A DNA stretch of 64,000 bases from Fulvia fulva (lineage: Eukaryota; Ascomycota; Dothideomycetes; Mycosphaerellales; Mycosphaerellaceae), in contig NC_063024.1 in NCBI RefSeq assembly GCF_020509005.1, positions 1,736,001 through 1,800,000 on the forward strand, written 5' to 3'. The notes beneath the pieces are model-generated. The model was given only the letters and a program-made list of their open reading frames with translations, did no database searches and was not told where the DNA came from. A program made the translations under genes and the position numbers. The stretch's first letter is position 1; the number at the start of each line of letters is the position of its first letter. Below, one piece after another: positions 45,401 through 56,827 of this stretch.

Positions 45401-47771
45401 AGCTCTGCATTTGGAAGGGACCATTTGGTGAGCTTCCTATGGATACCAAAGGCAGTTGGGAGAGCTCTCTTCTGGTACGTGCTCGGACATAGTGCCTGGA
45501 TGTGGCACTACACTGTTCGTCTCGGAACACAGCAGCGTGCACGAGATGAGGGCGCATTGTGGCGCACCAGCAATCTTCACCTGTCTGCGTGCCAGGGCTT
45601 GCACGGGGCGTGCTAGAGACTTGGCACCGAGCAAGCTCCCCATACCGTCGTCTCGATTTGCCCACTTTCTATGCAAAGGGCTGTGCCGAGCTGTAACTGC
45701 AGCACAAGCATTGTCGGAGGCTTGCCTCGAATCGCCAGCCTCCTCCTGGTCAAAAGTCGTGAAAAGCGGAGCTCGGCGGATCAGAGCTCGACACTGGCTC
45801 GGTTGCGGCTGGCTTGAGCTTATTCAACCTACATCTTGACTCGGGAGCTACTACTTCCTCCGGAACCAGACCAGCGCTTCCATCTGGGTGCCCCTCGCGC
45901 GTGGAAGACGCGTGGTCGCCCTGCGCCCAATTCGAAGCCATTGGCGTTTCGTTACCATCAACTTGCTGCAAGCCCAGCTGCAGTGACCTCTCACACCGTG
46001 ATGCCAGGAGATGCTTCGTGACAGCTGTCGATCGCTGATCGCCACCAGGTAACAAGAACTGGTTGACCGATGGTGAACTACTACCTCACTGGACGATAGC
46101 TGCTGTGATCCGCTTCCGGCGTCCCGCAGATCCCTTGACTTCATCTAGATCGATCGAAGCGACGAACTCTCGCTTTGCGCACATCACAAGATCAGGGCGT
46201 TCAAGCTAGGTGCACAATCATGGACGGAGTATGTGCACGTGCAGATCAATCTCAATCACGGCTGTAGCTCTGCTGGCTTCATGGCAGAATCGTACGCCAG
46301 AAAGAGTTGCCACTAATCAGCACATAAAGGCCCCACGCAGACCACTCCAGATCTCTTATTGCACGAAAGATGGAGTAGATGCGGTGATTTTGAGGCTGAC
46401 TAAGGCCATCCGCGGAGGCATTGCCGGTGTCTCGGTCTGCATAGTATGCAGTGCATACTTCACAGGCAATTGCAAGTCTAATCCCACTAGATAAGCCATC
46501 TACCCTCAGGGCTTCACGCACTGTGTAGCGAGCAACTTTCATCAGAGGACAAGTCAGTCGGTGCACTTGATTCGCTCAACGCATCCATGCAGCTAGAAGC
46601 CTTTTCTCGCATTAGGTATCGGATCAGGCGCGACTGCACGATCTGCGCCACGGCTACTCAACTTGTTTCCATAGTACAGCTTGGCAAGGATGAATTCGGT
46701 CCTCGCTACCGCTATAGCCCCAGACATCTTGCAACCAAACTCCGAAGCAAAGACCTGGGGCTAGCCACGTGCTCTTGCTAACCTGGACCAGCCCTGTAAA
46801 ACTCATGGCTGGCTGATGATCAGGCCCCTTCTAGAGCGCGTCAGCGCAGACGCCATATGTATCTCCCCCCAGGGAGTCAGATGTGCAGACGCCTCCCGTC
46901 CACCACCAGTGTCAGAGCCACGTATTGTCCAAGCACAAGGACGTGGCTCGCGCGTGCTCAATGGAACCAGGCCCCTTTACAGCGTGGCATGCTCTCAGAG
47001 CCGGCGTACAGCCTGGTCACCTCACTAATGCCTATCCGTTCGTGTCAGCGATCATGTATCGCGCATTGCAGCTCTCGGGGTAAATCCTGCCATGGGGGAC
47101 TGGTGCCACGGCTACATGGTCGACCGAACGCATTGAGCTCGGGGCTAGTCAATTGAAGGCCATCGCTCGGTGCAGAGCGTCGAAAAGACTCAGCAGATCT
47201 GTGCCAAGCGCGTCTGAAACCTTCGTGAACGGATATCAGCATCGCCAATCGCTTGCAGAGTCTTCCATCCGTGACCTGATCAACGTAATAGCAGCGGCGC
47301 GAGAACGGATCGCAACAGAGAGCCTGATCATTTTTGGAGCCCGAGCGCCCCTTCCTCGTGCGTGAATCGCACATGGTGGAGTGATCTTCTACGTCGCCTA
47401 TCTTGCCAGTCTCGCCATACCTCGAGTCTGCACCGGGTGTATCGGATTCGTCTAAGAGCACTGGCTGGCTGAGCTGTGTGCCTAGCTGAGGACCTCTTCC
47501 CCTTCAGGAGAATGTGGCGCCGCATTGAGACTGCCGCGCGTGAGCAGAAATTTGAATCACTCGCCTGAGTCCCGCCAGTCCGATCTGGCGTGTACTGTGG
47601 CTGGCGTTCTCGAAGTCTGGCGATTGGAGTGTGCTTGGATACAATTGTGATCCACTCGGATTGGCCGTGTCAGGGACTTGTAGGCGGCATCGATCATATA
47701 TCACCACTTGTACCTTCCTCTGTCATCTTCTTTGGTAGCACCCTACACCGACACGACCCGCCAAGCCGAAG
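42447..47771. other. Gene-poor 5.3-kb stretch
   Basis: Base composition is similar to the flanks, so this is not an obvious AT-rich RIP island. Many short ORFs exist on both strands, but none carries a domain I recognise and none joins convincingly across GT..AG sites. Possible weak coding segments are the minus-strand ORFs at 42826-43341 and 43398-43592. The second is hydrophobic (LIWPTDYIFILVYGLSGLIV). The last 200 bases are the 5' flank of the adhesin gene. Confidence 0.55.
42826..43341 (-). CDS. Hypothetical protein, weak evidence
   Basis: An uninterrupted 171-codon frame starting MTHVEVHQHGKFHNYS. The C-terminal half (LHKFAIRKLPTGEVLCQAQQ, then TVRKLDEFTADRRHSQSE) looks protein-like. 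No signal peptide, membrane segment or family is recognised. It may be chance. Confidence 0.25.
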   Translation of the reverse strand: MTHVEVHQHGKFHNYSCISQLQQASHTRRWGRSNDIRHSNQPLGFSCGPRRACLRCIAITIPSYKHSRLPRLSRWEQCASLYLADASDDSVGRISDNDIGDQVINVLSGVEARQHRTNWSLHKFAIRKLPTGEVLCQAQQAALDTVRKLDEFTADRRHSQSELHAEFLLTE

Positions 47772-50700
47772 ATGTTATCGCCGTTGGTGTCCCTCACCGC
47801 CGTCTTGAGCGTGTTGCCCGTGGCATTCGCTGGCGCTCGAGATGGAACCCGTCAGAAGAGGTCCGTATTGAGGTCGGATCTGACCCGCAGAGCTACCTCT
47901 CCAAATTGTCCCATCGCCAAGACACCACCCCGGCGTAGCGGTGTTCGCTGCGCGATGCGAGGAACTGTCGCACAAGCAGCCATCTACGCGTCGAGCGAAC
48001 CATTCACTTCGTGCTCTGGAGATTACAAGGACTGCTACTACAAATGCCTTGCGGACGATTACTGTTTGTCATTCTCGTTCAACGATGTGACCAAGCAATG
48101 TCAGGGCTACGACACCAATGTGAACACCCTTGGATATCGTAGCTCTGCAACGTCTCCTACCACCCTCTGGGACTTCGACCAATGCTTCGCTTCCGAGCAA
48201 TGTGATGAAGACCCCTATGGGACCGAGCCTGGAGCTTGCACGATCGTTACCACATCAAACGCCCCAACAAGCACCTCTACCGTGGCAATTACAACGACCA
48301 CCTTGGACATCACCACCACCACTGGTCAAGACACTGTGACAACGACGGTAGCCAGCACCGGTGACGCGCCTTCGTCAAGCACAGACGGGACCACCTCCGA
48401 CGCCAGCTCATCAACCACAGACGCGAGCACATCAGAAGTGGGCTCGTCGAGCACAACGTTGGATGCCCCTGCAACGACCACGACTCCAGCCACATGCAAG
48501 ATAAATGATGTCAGATGCAACCAATCCGATGAGTGTGTAAGTGTTTTGATTTCCAGTTATGATAGAGGTTGGTGCTGATCTTGATTAAAAGTGCAGTGGG
48601 TTCTGTGATCTTCCACTGTTGAATAGACTTGGCAAGCGGAACCTTGGTACTTGCAGAGATCCTCCAACATCGACAACAACTACGGAACTCATTACTACCA
48701 GTGAGGAGCCCAGCAGCACGACTGATGCCAGTAGTACTACCGATGTTGTGACCAGCACAACGTCTGACGCTCCCGTATTTACTACCCCGGCTGTGTGTGC
48801 CAGCGAGGGAGGGGGTTGCTTCATATCCTCAGATTGTGTAAGTCTCCGCAGTTTTGTTCAATAACAGCACGCTAAGTCCTTTAATAGTGCACCGGTAACT
48901 GTGTCCCTCCAAGCCTCATTGAAAGGAATGGAGACATCCCTATCATCGACATCCAGGGTACTTGCGGACCCGCGATCACCACGACCACCAGTGATGTGAC
49001 CTCTTCCACGGACACACCGTCCAGCACAACACTGGAGACCACAGCAACTACTACAGCCCCCGCTGAATGCACGCCCCAGGGAGATACTTGCGTGCTTGAC
49101 TCGGAATGTGTAAGTGAGGGTAATTATGATATGATTGGACAGGACATTGACTCTTTCGATAGTGTTCTGGAAACTGTGAGCCGTTCGAAATTTCTGGTTT
49201 TGATCCCATAAGAAAGCGTGCCTCTCCTAATATTGGTCTTGGAAGTTGTGGCCCACCACTCACGACAACCACGACGGCCGATGTGACGACCACAACGGCC
49301 CATGTGACAAGCACCAGCGATGCGGCCTCCAGCACAACCGACTCAATATCATCTACTACGACTGCTGGTCCTATACAAACCTGTGTGTCTGATTCCACCA
49401 ACCTTCTTGGACCATACGATCCACAAGGTCTCGATTACACCGTTCTGGATCAAACTCTATACAATGATCAAGCCAACGTGTACAGTGCCAATGGTGCTCT
49501 CACGGAACCTGTGACTGGGACTGGCAGCGGACTAAACAACATGGCATGGATCAGTGCAAATTGGCCAAACGGCAATAATGGTGTAGTCACTCTGCCTGAC
49601 TCTGCTGGAACTCAAGTTGATCTTGCTACCAAGTCTATACTGGCAAGAGGTTGGTTTGTGGCTCCAATTATGGGAACATACACTTTCACTCTGAACTCCG
49701 GTAGAAACGACAACTTCGCGCGACTGTGGCTCGGGGACAACGCTGTCGAACCAGAAGAGGATAACGCCGATGCTGCAGTTACTTTCGTTTTCAACAGCAA
49801 CACCGCCGTCCAAGCAACGACCAAACTGCTTGCTGCAGGGGAGATTTATCGATTTGCTTATCTCTGGTCCAACGGTGGTACTCAAGCTCAGAGTTATCTG
49901 CTCATCAGGAACGCAGTCACAGGGGACGACAACTCAGTTGGCAACTTCATCGCCGACTGTGTCTCACCTCCAGCAGTCACGACGACTACCACTGCAGAAG
50001 CCAGCTCGACCACGGACTCGGTCTCCTCCACAACCGAAGAGGTTACCTCCTCAACTACCGATACTTCCTCTTCAACAACAGACGCCCCGTCCAGCACAAC
50101 AGACTCTTCTACGAGCGACGTCCCCTCGTCTACGACAGACGCTGCATCCAGCACAACAGACTCCTCTACGAGCGACGTCCCCTCGTCTACGACAGACGCT
50201 GCGTCCAGCACAACAGACTCCTCCACAAGCGATAGCCCCTCGTCCACAACAGAGGGCCCGTCTAGCACGACAGAGGATAGCTCCTCGTCCACGACGGACG
50301 CATCCACCAGCGATGGATCTTCCTCCACAAGTGACATTGCCTCGTCCACAACCGACGTAGAATCCACCAGTCAAAATCCAACAACTACCACCCAAGAAAT
50401 TACAACAACCCAGCCACCAACTACTACGACCGCTCAGTCCACGACGGCAACTACTACAACCACTGGACGACCAAACCCAGGACCAGGAGGCAACAGAGCG
50501 TAAGTCAAACTCTCGTAACGGGCATCAACCCTAACTAACACCTCGGCAGACCATACTGCAACTCTGATCTCTCCGAGAACAACAATGCTCCAGGTGCAGG
50601 CGGCTGCTCCAGCGGATGCTATTGCGACAACCAGTTCGGCACTGGCAATCGTGTCTGCGACGCCAATCCGCCAGCCGACGACCCTGACTTCACTTGCTCC

Positions 50701-50940
50701 ACCGATAGCTCATGTGCAGCTGGGTCGTTCTGTGCCGCCGGCTTTTATCAACGTTACTATGGACATCCGGTTTGCGTCAAATACACCAGCTGCACAAGCA
50801 CTTACACCTTCGGAGGTGGCCGTGGCAATCCATCACGCCGCAAGCGCGCAGAAGCACGGCAGCCACCACGCGCGGACATGGTCTTCGCTGACTGGAACAT
50901 CCGTGTCGCCAACATCACTGGCTTGGGCGATTTGGAGTAA
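47772..50940 (+). CDS. Secreted modular adhesin: PAN-like, three cystine-knot modules, PA14/GLEYA-like domain, Cys-rich tail
   Basis: Five exons: 47772-48536, 48592-48837, 48888-49109, 49163-50499 and 50550-50940 (986 residues), all phases consistent. Signal peptide 1-20, then KR/RR sites. A PAN/apple-like segment (about 75-150) contains CYYKCLADDYCLSFSF. Three modules with the spacing C-x6-C-x5-CC-x3-C-xn-C follow at about 242-276, 324-363 and 398-440, separated by Ser/Thr-rich linkers. This is inhibitor-cystine-knot spacing. A beta-rich domain at about 480-680 (RGWFVAPIMGTYTFTLNSGR, ARLWLGDNAVEP, LAAGEIYRFAYLWSNGG) matches PA14/GLEYA lectin-like adhesins. A long Thr/Ser stalk leads to a second cysteine-rich region (CSSGCYCDNQFGTGNRVC). 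No GPI signal is seen. Likely a secreted, heavily O-mannosylated surface or matrix protein. Confidence 0.85.
50080..50250 (+). repeat. In-gene minisatellite encoding Ser/Thr-rich repeats
   Basis: A unit of about 57 bases encoding SSTTDSSTSDVPSSTTDAA recurs about three times with few changes. It lies inside the stalk of the adhesin gene. Unit-number variation would change stalk length. Confidence 0.85.
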
Positions 50941-52024
50941 AAGATTTACATTTCCTTCTCTGACTCAACAAGAAAGGCACTGACGGCCAATGGGCGGCGA
51001 GCACTGAGGGCGTTCATGTCTGAATCAATCATGGCACAGCAGTGAATTTTGATTCTTGGAGATTAATACGATCAAATAGACTGTTTTAGAGCCGATGTTC
51101 TTTTCTCGTAGTTACTTATGGACGTTTCACTCATCAGTGGGTTGGCAAAATTTGGATTCACACATACACATTGTATAGAAAAAGGCGTGCTGTGCAACTG
51201 CTCGCGGTACTGTGCTCGATGATCACCAATCTCTCAACAGAAGCAATTTCATACCGAGAACCTCAGCGCGTATTCATGCGTGCTTGGAAGAGGCTATCGA
51301 CCGCAAGAACGTGAGCGCACACAGCTATTCCGACAGAATCTCGATCTGACCAAACCTCGATTGGGTCATGCTGCGATCTACGTGACGGCTCGCTTCATTT
51401 TGCAGACTCGACTAGTGGAATCGGTTGTGATGCATTGTATTGCTTGCGCCTTTGTTGCCATGATTGTGATCTTTCTAGACGACATGACTTAAGGCCCGCG
51501 TATCACTGTCACAGCCCAGGGCGTCTTAGGCGATGTGGTGCATAGGGATGTGGCGCCAGTTTTTTTCATGTCTTCACTTAGTACCTTGGCATACCCACCG
51601 CGGCTAATGAGTCGTCTATGCTCACCTTATGCAGTCGACACGATCTTTGGCCAACAACATCCTTATCTTCGGGCGTCGGCTCCTATGCCCTGTGGCGTGC
51701 TGCCAAGCTGCAACGTCCGAAGAAGGTTTAGAGTGCATATAAGGTTTCTGCGATTAAGCTCAAAGCTGACTTCAGAACCTTCCATCTCTGGTTCGCGCCA
51801 GATCTATCGCTACCAGCTGGAAGCGCCACTTTGCACGCCTCCAGCCCCTGTGCCACGTTGTTCGGGGAGACCATGGCGGTCATGGTGGTGGTCATGGACC
51901 GCCAGCGTGTGACGGCAGAAGCAGGACACACTCCGAACGCTGCCCTGCGTCAGCAGCAGCACACTGTCGCCACAGACTTCTTGCAACGCTGCTCAGCTCC
52001 CCGAGTCTTTGCAGAGTACCCTTC
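50941..52024. other. Intergenic region, nothing supported
   Basis: 3' flank of the adhesin gene and 5' flank of the GT71 gene. ORFs at 51280-51492 and 51535-51912 have no recognisable domain. Confidence 0.55.
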
Positions 52025-53976
52025 ATGTCTACCGCGATATGTCTATCAAGGCGACAACGCAGGATTCTGCTTCAACGATTGCTCACTTGTGCTCTGGCAG
52101 CCTTCATCATTTCATTGGTCTTCTTTCCATCTTCTGCAAGATCGATTCTGGACTCTTTAGCCAGTCGGCAAGATGCTGAAGTATACCGAAACACCGAGAT
52201 CGATCATCACATCCCAGATATATCGACGGAACCAGTCCACGAACGACCGCATAAAGTCACGCCGATCAGGAGTCGTCCAAGGAAAGCGTGGGCCGGCACC
52301 AAACGACACAGAGGACCCGTCGTGAAGGAGGACCAGCAGATACTCAAGCCAGCTCCGGTCCACTCTGACGACGATCTCGCTGAAAAGCTGCGGGAATTGG
52401 AAGCGTTACTGCCCACTGAAGACTTCATGGAAGATCTTCTTTCACCTTTGCCGCAAGTCGGCGGCGCGGAACTCTTACATGATCTGGCTTCTCGCACGCG
52501 AGTCTACAAGGAAGCTTTCCAAGCCTGGGAGCAACTTCATCTACACGAGACTGGAGAAACTGCGATACAGTTGCAGGACGTGGTCCACCGCCTGAGCATA
52601 TCCACCACTCTTTCCAAAGCCGTTAGGCTTGAGTCGATCCGAATCTATGATAGCTTTCGCCTTTACTTCAGTCAAATTGCGTCAGTCTTGTTCCCGTGGA
52701 CCATGCCATACTATGGTGATCATATCTCACTGCATACAAGCTTCTACCACGGCGGCAAAGGCCTAGTGTTTACGGGTGGAGACAGGCAGGTTCGATACAT
52801 CAGCACATCCATCAAGGCTATTCGTGAGCTGGGCTGTAGTCTTCCGGTGGAGGTACTCTTCCTAGGAGACGATGACATGCGTGAAGAAAACAGAGACAAA
52901 CTGGAAGAGCTTGATGGAGTAACGACACGTAACGTAGGACAGATGATTGCGGATAAGGGCTGGACAGTCAAAGGTATGTGCACCTCGTGTATTTGTCCAA
53001 CATGGCCCCAAAACAAAGCTGACATGTCACAGGCTGGGCAGCCAAACCTTTCGCGATACTAATGTCGTCGTTCCGGGAGGTCATATTCATTGACGCCGAT
53101 GCCCTTTTCCTCCAGAACCCTGAAATACTGTTCCACAGCAGTGGTTACACCGAGACTGGGGCTTTGTTCTTCAAGGATCGGAACCTACTGCCAGAGAACC
53201 GACGAGGTTGGCTCAAGTCGTTCCTTCCGAAACCAATCTCACATCATGTCAAGAAGAACAGAATGTGGACTGGAGAAAGTGGGCACATGCAAGATTCGGG
53301 TGTGGTCGTCGTCGACAAGTGGAAGCATTTCGTAGCGCTTCTCCTGACGACCAGATTGAATGGGCCCGACAGAGATGGTAACAAGAGTCAAGGAAAAAAG
53401 GGCGTCTACGAGATGGTGTACGGCGACAAGGAGACGTTCTGGCTCAGCTGGGAACTTGCCGATGACCTCGATTACGCCTTCCATGACAGTGTGGCTGGGA
53501 CTATGGGCAGCCTTGGGCCGCTCGAGCCGGATCCCAAGAAGCAGACCAGCCCCTCTAAGTCTGACAAGAAGGCAACGAAGAAAGCTCCGATCAAGCAACC
53601 AGCTGACGATGACGACAATGAAGACGACGAGGACGATGGCGATGATGACGACAGAGGCAGCGAAGAGAGGGAAGAATTGAATGCGGTCTGCTCAGCACAG
53701 CTGCTCCATTTTGACGAGGAGGGAGTGCCTCTGTGGTTCAATGGCTGGCTTGCGAGAACGAAACAAGCCAGTAAGAAACTGGAGACCGATGTATCATTCG
53801 AAGGCTACATGAAGGAACCTCCAGAAGTGGGCAGACATGACCCAGACAAAAAGGATTGGCACATTCGCAAAAGTAATGTGGTATGTCTTGTCGATCAAGA
53901 GTTTGTACGCTTTGCGTACCAAGAGCAGAAGCGCCTGAAGATGCTGGTGCGACTGGCTATGGAGAACGATTCATGA
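52025..53976 (+). CDS. GT71 (MNN1-type) alpha-mannosyltransferase
   Basis: Exons 52025-52973 and 53033-53976 (630 residues). The intron is GTATGT..CACAG and its phase agrees, joining KGWTVKG to WAAKPFAILMSSF. It is a type II Golgi protein: a short cytosolic tail, one anchor at about 20-40 (LLTCALAAFIISLVFF), then the lumenal catalytic domain. Family blocks are GLVFTGGDRQVRYISTSIKA, LPVEVLFLGDDD, and EVIFIDADALFLQNPE with the metal-binding DAD (about 335). GHMQDSGVVVVDKWKH and YGDKETFWLSWEL follow. GT71 enzymes add alpha-mannose to N- or O-linked glycans. An Asp/Glu-rich insertion (about residues 505-530) sits inside the C-terminal part. GT62 and FkbM genes follow on the same strand. Confidence 0.9.
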
Positions 53977-54969
53977 ATCTGAATACGGGCAAGGGTTCAG
54001 ATGGAGTTCGATGCAGTCGAGCATATTGTTGTCTTCGCCACAAACGCTGTTGCTCGAGCCTGCCGGCGTGCCAAAGCTATGCGTGGATCATAGCGACCCG
54101 TGCAAGACATCCGCGCTATGCTACATGCCCATCGATCCCGAATCCATCCGACTTGGGTCGCAAGGCGGATGTTTGCATTGATCTGAACGGCGACCTACCT
54201 TGTCACTTGCTCTCTGCAAGATGGGTTATGATTCATGATGGAGCTCTTCGCTCTTTGCTCAATAAATCACTTTTCAGAAGGCGAGACGTCTCTAATGCTG
54301 CTACCAAATCGTACCATATCTGTTACTCGGACAGCTTCGGTAGGTGGCTCAAGGCTGCATGCAATCGAGACTTGCCCAAGCCAAACATGCTCGTAAGCCG
54401 CATGAATAGGATTTCGCGAGAGTCGTTTGCATTGCGATTAGCGGGAAGATGATCCATACTATGGGACGCGGGTGGTGATGATCCAGAGGGTACAGACCGA
54501 GACATCCAGACACCGAGCGATTAACCGAGCCTGCCGTGATCGAAGGACACTTTGCCATACATGGCGTCCTGATCACCGGCACCAGGCGTGAGATTTAAAG
54601 TTCGATGGGTCAGCCATGGCGGTTGATCCCAGCAGGTGCCAAGACACGTGCATAGTGCGCTTCGGTACCAGACCCATTGTCAAAAGCCCACTTCAGCCAG
54701 CCTCGTGCCCTACGGCTGGCCCAATTTCGAGGACCACGAAGCCAGACATAAGCTGCGGCTCGTGGCTTGCGAAACTCGCGATGTGTTCGCCGATCGTTGG
54801 GTAGCGAGCAAGGATAGCGTGGTCGCCGGTGAGTAGCAACACGTCGTGCACGTCCACCTGTCTCGGTCTGATCGACTGCTGGCAGACACTCCACGTGACA
54901 CACGGTACTTGGGGTGAGTTTGGTGGTTGCAGAAGAGATGCGTCACACTGTTCTTTCCCTCTCGTTGCG
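53977..54969. other. Intergenic region, nothing supported
   Basis: No ORF here has a recognisable domain. The GT62 frame is open upstream to 54829, but the added residues look untranslated. Confidence 0.55.
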
Positions 54970-56253
54970 ATGGCCACACACCACGCCATTGGTTCGATGC
55001 GAATTCACGAGATGGTCTCTATCCTGACGAGTCCAGGAAGTGGACGACGATGGAAGTTCAGAGGTGCCGCTTTACTAGTATTGTCTCTGACATACATTCT
55101 CCTCTCCTCCTTCTTGCCGGCGGTATCGCTGCATGACATGGTCTCGGGCGTTCGCCTATCTCGAAGTACTGGCCTTTCAACACACGCCGACAACGAGCAA
55201 AGCTTTAGCCTTTCACCACATGATGGTCATCAAACAGCTGTCATTGCCCCTCAGAACGCCGGCTTTCAAAGCTCGCTTTACGATGAGACGGAGGCATTCC
55301 AACCAGATGGCACCAAAAGATTCGATCGGAGGAGGCGTGCGACAGCTGCGCTCACTCTAGTGAATGAGGCAGGTGAAGATGTAGCGGATTCATCGATACC
55401 AGATACGTTGTTCCTGGTCCTCACGAAGAACTCGGAGTCCTGGAGCAGAGACAATGCCACTGCACCACCACGCACTGTGGAAGATATGCTTCAAATTTTA
55501 ACAGCTACCCAGCTGGATTTGACCACGGTATCCCTCGCCTTAACGACCACTACGCTCAAAGAGTACAGCAATATCATATCTGCAACATCAGAATATCCCT
55601 TGGCTCGTATCACCGTCATCCTCAGCGAGCCGGACAAAGACCTCAGCAGCATTGCCAGCCAAGATCGACACACTGGAAGTCTTCAACATCTTCGACGAGC
55701 AAGCCTAGCCCGCTTGCGGAACTATCTCATGCTCTCCACGCTGGAGAACGAGCAGCACATCTTCTGGCTAGACGCCGACGTCATTAGGTTTTCCGAGAAG
55801 ATTGTGCAAACCATGATATCTCACTCTCAATCCAACGAGACGGCTGGCATCATCACTACAGTATGCAGGAAGACGAACTCGGGAAACTATGATCAGAACG
55901 CGTACCTCACCGTCAACCCTGATTGGGTCGAGCATGCTGTTCAGCCGGAGAAGTTTGACGAGGCGACGTCGGCATATGTTAGCACGCGCAAAGGCGTGGA
56001 TGCACTCATCCAGAACACCTCGAATAACGAACTTGTGGGCTTGACCAGTGTTGGGGGAACACTGTTGTATATACGGGCTAGTCTCGTGAGATATGGACTG
56101 GTGTTCCCATGGTGGAACGTTGTAGGCACGACTTGGAGGACTGATGGTTGGGTCGGGCAGGAGACAGAGGGACTGTGCTGGATGGCGAAGTCATTGGAGG
56201 GAGGAGGCTGTTATGTGCTGGGAGGGTCACATCATACATTTCACGCTGATTGA
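54970..56253 (+). CDS. GT62 (Mnn9/Anp1/Van1-type) mannosyltransferase
   Basis: 427 residues in one exon. The ATG at 54970 gives a short cytosolic tail and a single anchor at about 34-50 (GAALLVLSLTYILLSSFL), a type II Golgi topology. Family blocks are LRRASLARLRNYLMLSTLEN, HIFWLDADVIRFSEKIVQTM with the DxD at about 266-268, and the C-terminal FPWWNVVGTTWRTDGW and VGQETEGLCWMA. Mnn9, Anp1 and Van1 build the alpha-1,6-mannan backbone of N-glycans. Which of the three this resembles most cannot be told here. It lacks the long N-terminal stem of some homologues. It follows GT71 and precedes an FkbM methyltransferase. Confidence 0.92.
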   Translation: MATHHAIGSMRIHEMVSILTSPGSGRRWKFRGAALLVLSLTYILLSSFLPAVSLHDMVSGVRLSRSTGLSTHADNEQSFSLSPHDGHQTAVIAPQNAGFQSSLYDETEAFQPDGTKRFDRRRRATAALTLVNEAGEDVADSSIPDTLFLVLTKNSESWSRDNATAPPRTVEDMLQILTATQLDLTTVSLALTTTTLKEYSNIISATSEYPLARITVILSEPDKDLSSIASQDRHTGSLQHLRRASLARLRNYLMLSTLENEQHIFWLDADVIRFSEKIVQTMISHSQSNETAGIITTVCRKTNSGNYDQNAYLTVNPDWVEHAVQPEKFDEATSAYVSTRKGVDALIQNTSNNELVGLTSVGGTLLYIRASLVRYGLVFPWWNVVGTTWRTDGWVGQETEGLCWMAKSLEGGGCYVLGGSHHTFHAD

Positions 56254-56827
56254 GTCTCGACGTCGTGCATGGGCTATTCATTGTGCCACAGTAAACGCTC
56301 CCAAGCACTCGAGATTGGCTCCATGATGAAGCACGTAAACACATGTCTGATCACGGTAAGCGCATTTGACCACGACTCGTTCCATGGATTGACTGCGATA
56401 ACGACTCCAAATTCGTACAAGCAGACGATCTAGACACATGTATACGGACCCTGCTGATGAGTCGCAACTCCGCCCGGAACACAGGACTGGACGACAAGAA
56501 ATCGACACAATAGCCGTACTGCAGCTCTTGGCCCGTCAGGTCAGCCAGCCACACGAGCCACTAGGTGCTCCCAGAACCCCTGTCAAGCAGATCAACGTGT
56601 GTCGGTTGAAAGAGCCCAGGTGTCACACTGGTGGCGTTATGCCTGATACCAAATACGCTCTAGCGCCGCTCAGTATGTTCAGATGTCCTATGCCCTAGTG
56701 GCTCTCATATAATCGCGGAGCATTGCAGAGGATCTGAACTCACATTCTGACCTCCGTGCTCTTCCTCAAGAGACTTGCTTGATTATAACTCCTGTGCAAC
56801 TGGACTTCAACATCTCAAAGTGTCCTC
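56254..56827. other. Intergenic region, nothing supported
   Basis: Spacer of about 570 bases between the GT62 and FkbM genes. An 86-codon ORF at 56438-56698 has no recognisable content. Confidence 0.55.
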
